From contig NZ_JBMHHY010000002.1 in assembly GCF_049739465.1 (NCBI RefSeq), positions 186,001-250,000 on the forward strand: a stretch of 64,000 nt of DNA. The letters are read 5' to 3'. The notes below the pieces were generated by a model. That model ran no database searches. It saw only the letters and a program-made list of their open reading frames with translations, and was not told the origin of the DNA. Of this stretch, positions 40,807 through 49,520 are shown piece after piece. Position numbers and translations under genes: made by a program. Each line of letters starts with the position of its first letter. Positions within the stretch are counted from its first letter, which is position 1. This DNA comes from Embleya sp049739465. GTDB lineage: Bacteria > Actinomycetota > Actinomycetes > Streptomycetales > Streptomycetaceae.

Positions 40807-40842
40807 GGCGAGCCCTCCCCCGCATCCGGGAGAGGGCTCGCC
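40807..40842. terminator. Terminator of thiC
   Basis: GGCGAGCCCTC (40807-40817) and GAGGGCTCGCC (40832-40842) are perfect 11-base arms, placed right after the thiC stop on the minus strand. Confidence 0.75.
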
Positions 40843-40856
40843 CATGCGCTGGAGCG

Positions 40857-42635
40857 TCAGTCCGCCAGTGGCAGGTAGACCCGGTTGCCGTGGGCGGCGA
40901 ACTCCTCGGACTTGGCCTGCATGCCGGCCAGCGCCTCGGCGTCGAAGTCGGTCCGGACGGCGCTGGAGCCGTCGCCGTGCTCGTCACGGATCTTCTGGGA
41001 GATCTTCATCGAACAAAACTTCGGCCCACACATCGAGCAGAAGTGGGCCGTCTTCGCCGGCTCGGCCGGCAGCGTCGCGTCGTGGTACGCCCGTGCCGTG
41101 TCCGGGTCCATCGCCAGGTCGAACTGGTCCTGCCAGCGGAACTCGAACCGTGCATCCGAGAGCGCGTCGTCCCATGCCTGTGCGCCCGGGTGCCCCTTCG
41201 CCAAGTCGGCGGCATGGGCGGCGATCCGATACGCGATCACGCCCGCCTTGACGTCGTCCCGGTCCGGCAGCCCCAGGTGCTCCTTCGGCGTCACGTAGCA
41301 CAACATCGCCGTGCCCCACATGCCGATCATCGCCGCGCCGATCGCCGACGTGATGTGGTCGTAGCCCGGCGCCACGTCCGTGGTCAGCGGGCCCAGCGTG
41401 TAGAACGGCGCCTCGTCGCAGATGCGTTGCTGGAGGTCGACGTTCTCCTTGATCTTGTGCATCGGAACGTGCCCCGGGCCCTCGATCATCACCTGTACGT
41501 CCATCGACCGGGAGATCCGGCCCAGTTCGCCCAGCGTCTCCAACTCGGCGAACTGCGCCGCGTCGTTGGCGTCGGCGATCGACCCCGGCCGCAGCCCGTC
41601 ACCCAGCGAGTAGGTCACGTCGTACGCCCGCAGGATCTCGGTCAGTTCGGCGAAGTGTGTGTAGAGGAAGTTCTCCTGGTGGTGCGCCAGACACCACGCG
41701 GCCATGATCGAGCCGCCGCGCGAGACGATCCCGGTCTTGCGGCGCGCGGTCAGCGGTACGTAGCGCAGCAGCACGCCCGCGTGCACCGTCATGTAGTCGA
41801 CGCCCTGCTCGCACTGCTCGATCACGGTGTCCCGGTAAAGCTCCCAGGTGAGTTCCTCGGGCTTCCCGTTCACCTTCTCCAGCGCCTGGTACAGCGGCAC
41901 CGTGCCGATCGGGACCGGCGAGTTGCGCACGATCCACTCGCGCGTCGTGTGGATGTCCTTGCCGGTGGACAGGTCCATCACGGTGTCCGCGCCCCACCGG
42001 ATCGCCCACACCAGCTTGTCGGTCTCCTCCTCGATCGACGAGGACACCGCCGAGTTGCCGATATTGGCGTTCACCTTGACCAGGAAGTTCTTCCCGATCA
42101 CCATCGGCTCGATCTCGGGGTGGTTGATGTTGGCCGGCAGCACCGCTCGCCCGGCCGCGATCTCGTCCTGGACCAGCTCCGGCGCGAGCCCCTCGCGGAT
42201 GGCCACGAATTCCATCTCCGGGGTGACCAACCCCCGCCGGGCGTAGGCGAGTTGGGTCACCGCCCCGGTCCCCGAGGCGCGCCGCGGCCGGGCCCCCGCG
42301 CCGGGTACCGCGAAGCCGGCCGGGGTCAACTCCGCGATCCGGCCGTCGTACCGGACCGTGTCGCCGCGCTCCTCGATCCACGCCTCCCGCAACGCGGGCA
42401 GCCCGCGCCGGACGTCCACCTCGAAGGCGGGATCCGTGTACGGGCCGGACGTGTCGTACAGGCGAACCGTCTCGCCGTTGGTCAGATGCACCGTGCGAAC
42501 CGGTACGCGCAGATCCTCGCGCGAACCGGGGACATAACCGCGGTGGTGGGCGGGTGAAATCGGCCCGCTGGTGACCCCCTGCGAAGCAGAAGCAGAAGCA
42601 GCGGCAGCGGGCAGCGAAGTGTCGTGCGTGGTCAT
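40857..42635 (-). CDS. thiC: Phosphomethylpyrimidine synthase (thiamine biosynthesis)
   Basis: A 592-residue radical-SAM enzyme that rearranges aminoimidazole ribotide to hydroxymethylpyrimidine phosphate, the pyrimidine half of thiamine. Key blocks: GNSAVSSSIEEE, DLSTGKDIHTTREW, RGGSIMAAWCLAHH, EGPGHVPMH, and the C-terminal [4Fe-4S] ligands CSMCGPKFC. The end AKSEEFAAHGNRVYLPLAD is family-typical. The ATG at 42635 lies just below a TPP riboswitch, so expression is shut off by thiamine diphosphate. It is a single-gene unit here, with the tenA salvage gene about 500 bases away. Confidence 0.97.
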   Translation of the reverse strand: MTTHDTSLPAAAASASASQGVTSGPISPAHHRGYVPGSREDLRVPVRTVHLTNGETVRLYDTSGPYTDPAFEVDVRRGLPALREAWIEERGDTVRYDGRIAELTPAGFAVPGAGARPRRASGTGAVTQLAYARRGLVTPEMEFVAIREGLAPELVQDEIAAGRAVLPANINHPEIEPMVIGKNFLVKVNANIGNSAVSSSIEEETDKLVWAIRWGADTVMDLSTGKDIHTTREWIVRNSPVPIGTVPLYQALEKVNGKPEELTWELYRDTVIEQCEQGVDYMTVHAGVLLRYVPLTARRKTGIVSRGGSIMAAWCLAHHQENFLYTHFAELTEILRAYDVTYSLGDGLRPGSIADANDAAQFAELETLGELGRISRSMDVQVMIEGPGHVPMHKIKENVDLQQRICDEAPFYTLGPLTTDVAPGYDHITSAIGAAMIGMWGTAMLCYVTPKEHLGLPDRDDVKAGVIAYRIAAHAADLAKGHPGAQAWDDALSDARFEFRWQDQFDLAMDPDTARAYHDATLPAEPAKTAHFCSMCGPKFCSMKISQKIRDEHGDGSSAVRTDFDAEALAGMQAKSEEFAAHGNRVYLPLAD

Positions 42636-42642
42636 GGAAAGG

Positions 42643-42730
42643 CTCCCTACGCCGGCATTACCCGGTCAGGTTCTGCGGTCGGCGCGGCCTCAGCGCCCTC
42701 TCAGCCCGGTGCCCCGAGCTCCCGTGTATC
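42643..42730 (-). promoter_or_regulatory. TPP (THI-box) riboswitch of thiC
   Basis: Read on the minus strand, the leader has the conserved blocks GGGGCACCGGGCTGAGAGGG, then GAACCTGACCGGGTAATGCC and the closing GGCGTAGGGA, in the order and spacing of the TPP aptamer. The aptamer ends about 8 bases before the ATG, so translation initiation is the probable control point. Confidence 0.93.
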
Positions 42731-42817
42731 TCCGTGTGGTGCGCCCCAACCCTCGCACACCGCCGCCCGCACGACCAGCGCCGGGTTCGGTCGATCGAGT
42801 TCGCCGGGTCCGCCGGT

Positions 42818-43018
42818 TCAGTCGAGCGGCTCGCGCGGTCCCCGCTCACCCGCCGCGGTGCGCACGAGCACGATCATCCCGACCACGACGGCCAGCCCCA
42901 CGACACCCTTGACGATCAACATCAGGAACGCCGAGAACAGCCAGATCAGCAACCAGCACAGCAGTACCAGCGCCAGTACCGGCACGCCGACGCGCGCCCA
43001 TCGCGGCCAACTCTCCAT
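42818..43018 (-). CDS. Small two-helix membrane protein (DUF5326-like)
   Basis: A 66-residue protein: a polar start (MESWPRWARVG), then two adjacent hydrophobic segments (VPVLALVLLCWLLIWLFSAF and LMLIVKGVVGLAVVVGMIVL) and a charged tail. This layout matches the streptomycete DUF5326 family of uncharacterised small membrane proteins. The ATG is at 43018. It lies between tenA and thiC on the same strand but beyond a terminator-like hairpin, so it may be independent. Confidence 0.7.
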   Translation of the reverse strand: MESWPRWARVGVPVLALVLLCWLLIWLFSAFLMLIVKGVVGLAVVVGMIVLVRTAAGERGPREPLD

Positions 43019-43101
43019 CGTCCAACCCCCAAGTCACGCGAACCCACGCGAGACGTACCTACCCGGGGACCACATTCCCCGGGAGGACACGTCGTACCCG
43101 G

Positions 43102-43121
43102 GCGGACCGGTTCCGGTCCGC
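43102..43121. terminator. Hairpin after tenA
   Basis: GCGGACCGG (43102-43110) and CCGGTCCGC (43113-43121) pair perfectly around TT. A second inverted repeat, CCCGGGGA-N6-TCCCCGGG, follows at 43062-43083. Either could stop transcription from tenA. Confidence 0.55.
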
Positions 43122-43165
43122 GCGCACGCGACCCGGCGCCCCACCCGGCACGCGACCCGGCGCGC

Positions 43166-43831
43166 TCAGACCGGCCAACGCTCCCCGCGCCAGGCGGCGT
43201 CCCAGAACATCCATTCGTAGCGCGCGGTGGTGGTGAAGTGTTCCACCATCCGGGCCCGTTCCCGCACCGAGAGGTCCTCGCCGATCCGGTCCACCAGGTC
43301 GAGCACCGCGCGGACCGTCTCCTGGAACTCCTCGGCGCCGTACGTGGCTATCCACCGCGCGTACAGCTCGTCCGGCGAGCCCTTGGCCAGCAGTGCGTCA
43401 CCCACCCGGGCGTAGATCCAGTAGCACGGCAGCACCGCCGCCACGCCCTCCGCGAACGAGCCGTTGTGCACCGTGGCCATCAGGTAGCTGACATATGCCC
43501 GCGTACTCGGCAATACCGGCTCGGTCGCCGTCGCGGCGGCCACCGAGCTGCCGAAGTCGACCATGAAGCCCTCGTGCAGCGACCGCTCCGCCGCGATCGC
43601 CCCGGCCGCATCGTTCGCGAACTGTACGGTCGTCGCCTCGTCCGGCGCCTTGGCCGCGCACACCGCGAGCGCCTTCGCGTAGTCGCGCAGGTAGTGCGAG
43701 TCCTGCACCACATAGTGCCGGAACGCCTCGCGCGGCAGCGTGCCGTCGGTCAGCCCGTGGATGAAGGGGTGGTCGAGGATCGCCGCGTAGACGTCCTCGA
43801 TCCCGGCCCAGAGTTCGTCGCGCAGCGCCAT
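43166..43831 (-). CDS. tenA: Aminopyrimidine aminohydrolase/thiaminase II
   Basis: A 221-residue all-helical enzyme that salvages degraded thiamine by hydrolysing aminomethyl-pyrimidine to hydroxymethyl-pyrimidine. The catalytic Cys is in VLPCYWIY (about residue 137) and HPFIHGLTDGTLPREAF with YVVQDSHYLRDYA are the family N-terminal blocks. Length is normal. Nearby thiC supports a thiamine role, although no thi riboswitch is seen directly before tenA. The start is ATG at 43831. Confidence 0.92.
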   Translation of the reverse strand: MALRDELWAGIEDVYAAILDHPFIHGLTDGTLPREAFRHYVVQDSHYLRDYAKALAVCAAKAPDEATTVQFANDAAGAIAAERSLHEGFMVDFGSSVAAATATEPVLPSTRAYVSYLMATVHNGSFAEGVAAVLPCYWIYARVGDALLAKGSPDELYARWIATYGAEEFQETVRAVLDLVDRIGEDLSVRERARMVEHFTTTARYEWMFWDAAWRGERWPV

Positions 43832-43925
43832 CAGCCGTACTCCCGATCGTCGGATCCCGTGAAGCGATTGTCGTACACGGGCCCCCGCCGATCCGGGCCG
43901 GTGCGAGCCGGCCCGTACGTCCCCC

Positions 43926-44243
43926 TCACGACTCCGGCGGCGAGAAGAACACCAGCACCCGCAGCGGTTCCGTCACCCGATGGAAGTGGTGCGCCACCTG
44001 CGCCGGTACGTACACCACACTCCCACGCGCGACATCCGTCGACTCGTTGCCCACGGTCAGCGTGGCCCGCCCGCTGATCACCACGTACGCCTCGTCCTGC
44101 CGGTGCGGCTTCTGGGTGTCGGTCTCGCCCGGCTCCAACGCGTACAGACCCATCGAGAAGTTCCGCTCGTTGAGAAACCTCAGGTAGGCACCCTTCTCGA
44201 ACGCACGCTCCGCGTCCAGGTCATCGAGCCGAAAGACCTTCAT
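43926..44243 (-). CDS. Cupin-domain protein
   Basis: A 105-residue single-domain cupin. Motif 1 is PHRQDEAYVVISGRATLTVG, with His and Glu metal ligands, and motif 2 is VPAQVAHHFHRV, with a terminal His. The binding of a divalent metal is likely; substrate and reaction are unknown. The ATG at 44243 is chosen since AAGGAG stands nine bases before it; an in-frame start 24 bases upstream is less likely. It lies 83 bases from the divergently read holin-like gene. Confidence 0.85.
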   Translation of the reverse strand: MKVFRLDDLDAERAFEKGAYLRFLNERNFSMGLYALEPGETDTQKPHRQDEAYVVISGRATLTVGNESTDVARGSVVYVPAQVAHHFHRVTEPLRVLVFFSPPES

Positions 44244-44326
44244 GTGTGACCAACTCCTTACCGACACGGACAGACTTTCTCGCCGGGCGCGAGCGGGAGA
44301 GACCCGCCGGGTGCCAGCATCAAGAT

Positions 44327-44704
44327 ATGAAAAGCCTGATCGTCAAACTTGTGGCCAACGCACTCGCCATCTGGTTCGCCAGCTGGTTCGTGTCCGGAAT
44401 CGACCTCGCCGACGGCGCCTCGGCCGGCACCAAGGCCAAGACGATAGTTGTCGTCGCGCTCATCTTCGGCATCGTCAACACGGTAATCAAACCGATCGTC
44501 AAGCTGCTCTCACTACCGCTGTTCGTGCTGACTCTGGGGTTGATCACGTTTGTGATCAACGCGCTGATGCTCTACGTCACCCAGGCGATCTCCAACAAAC
44601 TGAACTTCGAGTTCCACATCCACGGCTTCGGCCACGCGCTGCTCGCCGCCCTGGTGATCGGCCTGGTCAGCTGGTTCCTGAACCTGATCCTGGACCGCGA
44701 CTGA
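44327..44704 (+). CDS. Four-helix membrane protein (YvlD/phage-holin-like family)
   Basis: A 125-residue membrane protein with four helices: KLVANALAIWFASWFVSG, then TIVVVALIFGIVNTVIKPIV, LPLFVLTLGLITFVINALML and HALLAALVIGLVSWFLNLIL. It is named after phage holins by fold only. Family members in actinobacteria and firmicutes are chromosomal and often stress-related, and nothing phage-like surrounds it. The ATG at 44327 lacks a clear ribosome binding site, so leaderless translation is possible. The parS site begins 17 bases after its stop. Confidence 0.87.
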   Translation: MKSLIVKLVANALAIWFASWFVSGIDLADGASAGTKAKTIVVVALIFGIVNTVIKPIVKLLSLPLFVLTLGLITFVINALMLYVTQAISNKLNFEFHIHGFGHALLAALVIGLVSWFLNLILDRD

Positions 44705-44720
44705 GCACACACCTCGAGTG

Positions 44721-44734
44721 GTTTCACGTGAAAC
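44721..44734. other. parS centromere site
   Basis: GTTTCACGTGAAAC is a perfect 14-base palindrome identical to the streptomycete parS consensus bound by ParB. It is intergenic, between the holin-like gene and the PLP-lyase gene. In Streptomyces such sites cluster around oriC, where ParB builds the segregation complex before sporulation. Confidence 0.9.
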
Positions 44735-44807
44735 GTGAGCCATGGCACTCCGCGCACAACACAGAGGCAGCGACAGGGGCAGCGACAGGGGCAGCGAAGG
44801 AGTCGCA

Positions 44808-45929
44808 GTGAACAGCGCATGGAGCGACGGGACTCGCGCGGTCCGGGCCGGTAGCCCGGGCCGCGTCCCGGGCGACCCCTTCCTGCCCGGACCCGTGTTC
44901 GCCGGCACCTACCACCTGCCCGGCGAGCCCACCGGGCCCTACCAGTACGGGCGTTACGCCAACCCGACCTGGGTCGGCCTGGAGACGGCGATCGGCGCCC
45001 TCGAAGGCGCCGCCGACACGGTCGTGTTCGCATCCGGGATGGCCGCGATCTCCGCCGTCCTGCTCGGCCTCACCGCACCCGGCGAGGTGGTCGTGCTCCC
45101 CTCGGACGGTTACCCGGCCACCCGCACGGTCGGCGAGCACCTCGCCGCACGCGGGGTCACCGTACGCCTCGTCCCGACCGCCGGCGACCAGCTCGAACGG
45201 GCCGTCTCCAGCGCCGACCTGGTCTGGCTGGAGACCCCGAGCAACCCGGGCCTGGACGTCTGCGACATCGAGCGGATCGCCGAACTCGCGCACCGCGCGG
45301 GCGCCCTGGTCGCCGTGGACAACACGCTGGCCACCCCGCTCGGCCAACTCCCGCTCGCCCTCGGTGCGGACATCTCGGCGGCCAGCGGCACCAAGGCGCT
45401 GACCGGACACAGCGACGTCCTGCTCGGCTACGTCGCCTGCGCGGACGCCGAACTCGCCGACCGGGTACGTTCCTGGCGCTCGCTCACCGGCGCGATCCCC
45501 GGGCCGATGGAAGCCTGGCTGGCGCATCGCTCGCTGGCCACCCTCCAGTTGCGGGTGGACCGGCAGGCGGCCAACGCCCTGGCCATCGCCCAGGCGCTGG
45601 TCGGGCGCGCCGAGGTCGCCGACGTGCGCCACCCCGGGCTCGCGGGTGATCCGGCCCACCCGCAGGCCACCCGGCAGATGCGGCGGTTCGGCTGCGTCGT
45701 GGGCTTCACGCTCGCCGACGCGGACACCGCCCGGCGTTTTCTGGCCGCACTCGAACTGGTCGCCGACGCCACCAGCTTCGGTGGTGTACACAGCATGGCC
45801 GAGCGCCGCGCGCGCTGGGCCGGGAACGATGTGCCCGAGGGGTTCGTCAGATTCTCGGCGGGTTGCGAGGACACCGAGGATCTCGTCGCCGACGTGCTGC
45901 GGGCCCTGGCTGCCGCCGGCCGGGGCTGA
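44808..45929 (+). CDS. Cys/Met metabolism PLP-dependent enzyme (cystathionine gamma-lyase/synthase family)
   Basis: A 373-residue PLP enzyme: YQYGRYANPTWVGLETAIGALEG is the family N-terminal block, LVWLETPSNPGLDVCDI the cofactor Asp region and AASGTKALTGHSDVLLGY the lysine loop. It interconverts sulfur amino acids such as cystathionine, cysteine and homoserine derivatives; the exact reaction cannot be set. The GTG at 44808 follows AAGGAG. A run of three GGCAGCGAC-type 12-base repeats (44766-44800) lies just upstream. The product may form an operon with the LysR gene. Confidence 0.88.
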   Translation: MNSAWSDGTRAVRAGSPGRVPGDPFLPGPVFAGTYHLPGEPTGPYQYGRYANPTWVGLETAIGALEGAADTVVFASGMAAISAVLLGLTAPGEVVVLPSDGYPATRTVGEHLAARGVTVRLVPTAGDQLERAVSSADLVWLETPSNPGLDVCDIERIAELAHRAGALVAVDNTLATPLGQLPLALGADISAASGTKALTGHSDVLLGYVACADAELADRVRSWRSLTGAIPGPMEAWLAHRSLATLQLRVDRQAANALAIAQALVGRAEVADVRHPGLAGDPAHPQATRQMRRFGCVVGFTLADADTARRFLAALELVADATSFGGVHSMAERRARWAGNDVPEGFVRFSAGCEDTEDLVADVLRALAAAGRG

Positions 45930-46002
45930 CCGGGCACTCGGGCAAGATCACGTGAGGTCCCCGGCTCTCGGGAGTGGTCGGGGGACACGAGACGGGGGAC
46001 CC

Positions 46003-46902
46003 GTGGACCTGACGCTGTTGCGCACTTTCCTGGCCGTACACCGGGCCGGTTCGTTCACCCGGGCCTCCGCGTCGCTCGGGCTGTCCCAGCCGGCGATAAC
46101 CGCGCAGATCCGCACCCTGGAAAAGCAGGTCGGCAAGCAGCTGTTCGAACGGCTGCCGCGCGGGGTCGCGCCCACCGGCCCCGCCGACGAACTGGCCCGC
46201 CGACTCGCGCCGCACCTGGACGCGATCGAGGAGATCGCGGCGCGCGAGGTGCGCGGCGTGGACTCGCTGCGCCGCACCGTGCATCTGGCCGGCCCCACCG
46301 AGTTGACCGCGCTGCGCGTACTGCCGTCGCTGGCCGACCTGATCCGGCGCGGCCTGCGGTTACGGGTGACCCTCGGCCCGGGCGAGGTACTGCTCGCGGG
46401 CCTCGCGGCGGCCCGGCACGACCTGGTGATCTCCGACATCCGGCCACGCGCGCGGGGCATCGTCGGCACGCCGCTCACCGACGAGGAGTACGTGCTGATC
46501 GGCGCGCCGAGTTGGGCCGCGCGGTTGCCGCAGAGCCGGATCCTGGCCCAGGGGCCGGCCGCCCTGGAGGGGATCCCGCTGGTCGGCGAGGCCGAGGAGC
46601 AGCCGCTGATCCGGCGCTACTGGTCCACCGTGTTCGACGCGAAGCCCACCGCGCCGGCCGCGGTCACCGTGCCCGACCTGCGCGCCGTCCTGGAGTGTGT
46701 GCGCGCCGGGCAGGGCATCGCCGTACTGCCGCGCTACCTGTGCGCCGAGGCGCTCGACCGGCGCGCGGTGGTGGCCCTGTTGGAGCCCGAACTACCCCCG
46801 CTGAACACGGTGTTCCTGGCGGTTCGGGAGGGCACGCTGAGTCAACCGCACATCGCGCGGCTGCACGGGGAGTTGCTCGCGCGCGCCGCGCGCTGGGAGT
46901 GA
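46003..46902 (+). CDS. LysR family transcriptional regulator
   Basis: A 299-residue LysR-type regulator: N-terminal helix-turn-helix (LRTFLAVHRAGSFTRASASL, then SQPAITAQIRTLEKQVGKQLFER) and an effector domain (about 90-295). The start is GTG at 46003 with GGGGG upstream, 73 bases after the PLP-lyase stop on the same strand, so co-transcription is likely and it may regulate that sulfur-amino-acid gene. Confidence 0.92.
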   Translation: MDLTLLRTFLAVHRAGSFTRASASLGLSQPAITAQIRTLEKQVGKQLFERLPRGVAPTGPADELARRLAPHLDAIEEIAAREVRGVDSLRRTVHLAGPTELTALRVLPSLADLIRRGLRLRVTLGPGEVLLAGLAAARHDLVISDIRPRARGIVGTPLTDEEYVLIGAPSWAARLPQSRILAQGPAALEGIPLVGEAEEQPLIRRYWSTVFDAKPTAPAAVTVPDLRAVLECVRAGQGIAVLPRYLCAEALDRRAVVALLEPELPPLNTVFLAVREGTLSQPHIARLHGELLARAARWE

Positions 46903-47011
46903 TCCCGAAGGCGCCCCCGCACAGGCATAAAGCGCCCGGCCGGCCGGAAAGGGAGACTTGAGACGGGGGCAAGGCCTGGCACGGAAGCACGGAAAGCAGA
47001 GGGCACCGACG

Positions 47012-47473
47012 ATGCGTTCAGTGGTGAAGCGGACGGCACGCGCGATCCTGCTCGACGACGAGGACCGGATGGTGCTGATCAAACGCACGAAGCCGGACAG
47101 CTCCCCGTATTGGATCACCCCCGGCGGCGGGGTCGAACCCGAGGACACCACGGTGGCCGAGGCGCTGCGCCGCGAGGTGTTCGAGGAACTCGGCGGCAAG
47201 ATCGGCCGGCCGGTACCCGCGTTCGTGGACACCGTGCCCGAGCCCGGCGGGGTCAAGGTCCAGCACTTCTTCGCCTGCCGGCTGGAATCGATGGACCCCG
47301 CGCTGCGGCACGGCCCCGAGGTGGACGAGCCGAACGGCGAGTACGACATCGTCCGGGTCCCGTTCACCCCCTCGGGGCTGGCCTCGGTGGGTCTGGTCCC
47401 GGCGAGTCTGGCCGCCTATCTGCGGGCCAACATCGAGGGCATCCACACCCTGCTGGCGAGCGACCTGGGCTGA
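47012..47473 (+). CDS. NUDIX hydrolase
   Basis: A 153-residue pyrophosphohydrolase with a complete Nudix box, GGGVEPEDTTVAEALRREVFEELGG (written in part), whose RREVFEE binds Mg. It hydrolyses nucleoside diphosphate-linked compounds; the specificity is unknown. The ATG at 47012 with AGAGGG nine bases upstream is chosen over the TTG at 46958. It converges on the response regulator at 47507 with 33 bases between them. Confidence 0.88.
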   Translation: MRSVVKRTARAILLDDEDRMVLIKRTKPDSSPYWITPGGGVEPEDTTVAEALRREVFEELGGKIGRPVPAFVDTVPEPGGVKVQHFFACRLESMDPALRHGPEVDEPNGEYDIVRVPFTPSGLASVGLVPASLAAYLRANIEGIHTLLASDLG

Positions 47474-47506
47474 GTCGTGAGGGGACGCGGCGGCGCCCGG
47501 TGGTCC

Positions 47507-48175
47507 TCAGCCGCGTCCCGGCCGAACCATCCCCGACTCGTACGCGATCACCACCAGCTGCGCCCGGTCGCGCGCGCCGAGCTTGACCATCGCACGGCTG
47601 ACGTGCGTCTTGGCGGTCAGCGGGGACACGAACAGGTGCTCGGCGATCTCGTCGTTGCTCATCCCGGCCGCGACCAGCGAGAGCACCTCGCGCTCGCGGT
47701 CGGTGAGCGCCTCCAGCCGATCCGGCGCGGCCACCTTGGGCTCGGGCTGGGACAGGAAGCGGGCCACCAGCGCGCGGGTGGCCCCCGGCGAGAGCAGCGC
47801 GTCGCCGGTGGCGACCGTCTTGATCGCCTTGAGCAGGTCCTCCGGGTCGGTGTCCTTGACCAGGAACCCGCTGGCCCCGGCACGCAGCGCCTCGAAGACG
47901 TACTCGTCCACCTCGAACGTGGTCAGCACCAGCACCCGGACACCGGCGAGTTCGTCGTCGCGGACCAGCCGGCGGGTGGCCTCCAGGCCGTCCATCCCGG
48001 GCATCCGGATGTCCATCAGCACCACGTCCGGCCGGGTCTGCCCGGCCAACGCGAGTGCCTCGGCGCCGTTCGCCGCCTCGCCGACCACCTCCAGCTCGGG
48101 GTCGCTGCCGACGAGCACCTTGAAGCCCGAGCGCACCAGCAACTGGTCGTCCGCGATCAGCACGCGCACCTTCAT
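47507..48175 (-). CDS. NarL/LuxR-type response regulator
   Basis: A 222-residue regulator: receiver domain with phosphoacceptor Asp55 (VVLMDIRMPG), conserved Lys in GFLVKDTDPED, and a C-terminal LuxR helix-turn-helix (LTDREREVLSLVAAGMSNDEI, then KTHVSRAMVKLGA). The start is ATG at 48175. It overlaps the kinase stop by four bases (ATGA), so translation is coupled, and it is the last gene of the MMPL-kinase-regulator operon. The regulator probably controls that transporter. Confidence 0.94.
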   Translation of the reverse strand: MKVRVLIADDQLLVRSGFKVLVGSDPELEVVGEAANGAEALALAGQTRPDVVLMDIRMPGMDGLEATRRLVRDDELAGVRVLVLTTFEVDEYVFEALRAGASGFLVKDTDPEDLLKAIKTVATGDALLSPGATRALVARFLSQPEPKVAAPDRLEALTDREREVLSLVAAGMSNDEIAEHLFVSPLTAKTHVSRAMVKLGARDRAQLVVIAYESGMVRPGRG

Positions 48176-49497
48176 GAGGAATCTCCGTCCCGACGCGCGA
48201 CGAGCGCGCCCTTGTGGTGCGGCAACACCGCGTGTACCGAAAAACCGCCGTTGGGGCCGGGTCCCACCGCGAGCGAGCCGCCCACGGCGACCGCCCGTTC
48301 CCGCATGCCGAGCAGCCCGTGTCCGGTGCCGTCGGCACTCTTGCCGCGCGCCGGCTCGGGGGTGCCCCGGCCGTCGTCGAGCACGTCCACCTCGACCGCG
48401 TGCTCCCCGTAGACGACCCGCACGATCGCGGACGCACCGTCGCCCGCGTGCTTCATCGCGTTGGTCAGCGACTCCTGGACGATCCGATACAGCGCGAGGC
48501 CGACCGGCGCCGACGGGCTGCGTACCTCGCCGGACTCCTCCAGGTGCACCGGCAGACCCGCGTTGCGGTAGGACGCCACCAGCGCCTCCACGTCGTCCAC
48601 CCCGGGGGTCGGCTCGGTGGGCAGGTCGTTGTCGCCGTCCTGGCGCAGTACGCCGAGGGTGGTGCGCAGTTCGGCGAGCGCGTCCCGGCTGGCCACCTTG
48701 ATGTGTACGAGTGCCTCCTTGGCCTGCGGCACGTCCCGGTCGATCACGTGCGCGGCCACCCCGGCCTGGATGTTGATCATCGCGATGCTGTGCGCGACCA
48801 CGTCGTGCAACTCGCGGGCGATCCGCATCCGTTCCGCGGTGACCCGGCGCCGGGCCTCGTCCTCGCGCTCGTGCTCGGCGCGGGCCAACCGGGCCTGTAC
48901 CTCCGCCCAGTAGGCCCGCTTGGCGCGGACCGCCTCGCCGATGGCGACCGGCAGATACATCCAGATCCCGGACAGGTACTTCTCCGGGGACAGGAACCCG
49001 TCCGGGGTCAGCCCTATCCGCATCCCGGTGTGGATCACCGCGACCGCCGAGGCGATCAGCACCGAGCGGCGCAGCTGCCCGCTCGCGGCCACCGTGTACA
49101 GCGCCACCATGGTCGGCATCAGGATCGGCCCGTCCAGGCCGTCGGCGGCCAGATAGAACACCTGACCCGCCTCGGTCAGGGCCAGCACCGTCAGCGGCCG
49201 GCGCAGCCGCCCCAGCAACGCCAGGGAGGTCACCGCGGCGATGGTCAGGTTGACCGCGTCGGGGTGACCGAAGGTGTGGTCACGGTTGGACCCGCCGATC
49301 GAGCCGCCGATCACACACGTCAGCACCAGCGCGACCAGCAACAGCTCGCCGACCCAGGGCGGGCAGGGCAACCACCGGGACAACGACCTGGGCACCGGCA
49401 GCAGCCCGGGCTCCACCGAATCGCTCGGCGGCGGGGAGCCGCCCGCGGACGCGGGAAGGCCCCGCACGGCGACTCGCGCGGGGCCTTCCCTGAGCAT
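48172..49497 (-). CDS. Membrane sensor histidine kinase (HisKA_3)
   Basis: A 441-residue kinase with about five N-terminal membrane helices (about 45-180, e.g. LLLVALVLTCVIGG), a short coiled linker (AEHEREDEARRRVTAERMRIA), phosphoacceptor His in RELHDVVAHSIA, and a HATPase domain ending in LLGMRERAVAVGGSL. The helices contain no large sensory domain, so it may sense membrane state. The ATG at 49497 follows AGGAG; 23 bases separate it from the MMPL stop. It phosphorylates the coupled regulator at 47507. Confidence 0.93.
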   Translation of the reverse strand: MLREGPARVAVRGLPASAGGSPPPSDSVEPGLLPVPRSLSRWLPCPPWVGELLLVALVLTCVIGGSIGGSNRDHTFGHPDAVNLTIAAVTSLALLGRLRRPLTVLALTEAGQVFYLAADGLDGPILMPTMVALYTVAASGQLRRSVLIASAVAVIHTGMRIGLTPDGFLSPEKYLSGIWMYLPVAIGEAVRAKRAYWAEVQARLARAEHEREDEARRRVTAERMRIARELHDVVAHSIAMINIQAGVAAHVIDRDVPQAKEALVHIKVASRDALAELRTTLGVLRQDGDNDLPTEPTPGVDDVEALVASYRNAGLPVHLEESGEVRSPSAPVGLALYRIVQESLTNAMKHAGDGASAIVRVVYGEHAVEVDVLDDGRGTPEPARGKSADGTGHGLLGMRERAVAVGGSLAVGPGPNGGFSVHAVLPHHKGALVARRDGDSS

Positions 49498-49520
49498 CTG
49501 TTCTCCTCGGTCCTACCGGA

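Noticed and set aside
31346..40856. Integrative element or insertion sequence in the accessory region
   Set aside because: No transposase, integrase or clear terminal inverted repeats are visible. Repeats and fragments suggest past recombination only.
44327..44704. Prophage marker because of the phage-holin family name
   Set aside because: The family is chromosomal in many actinobacteria and no phage structural, lysis or integrase genes are present.
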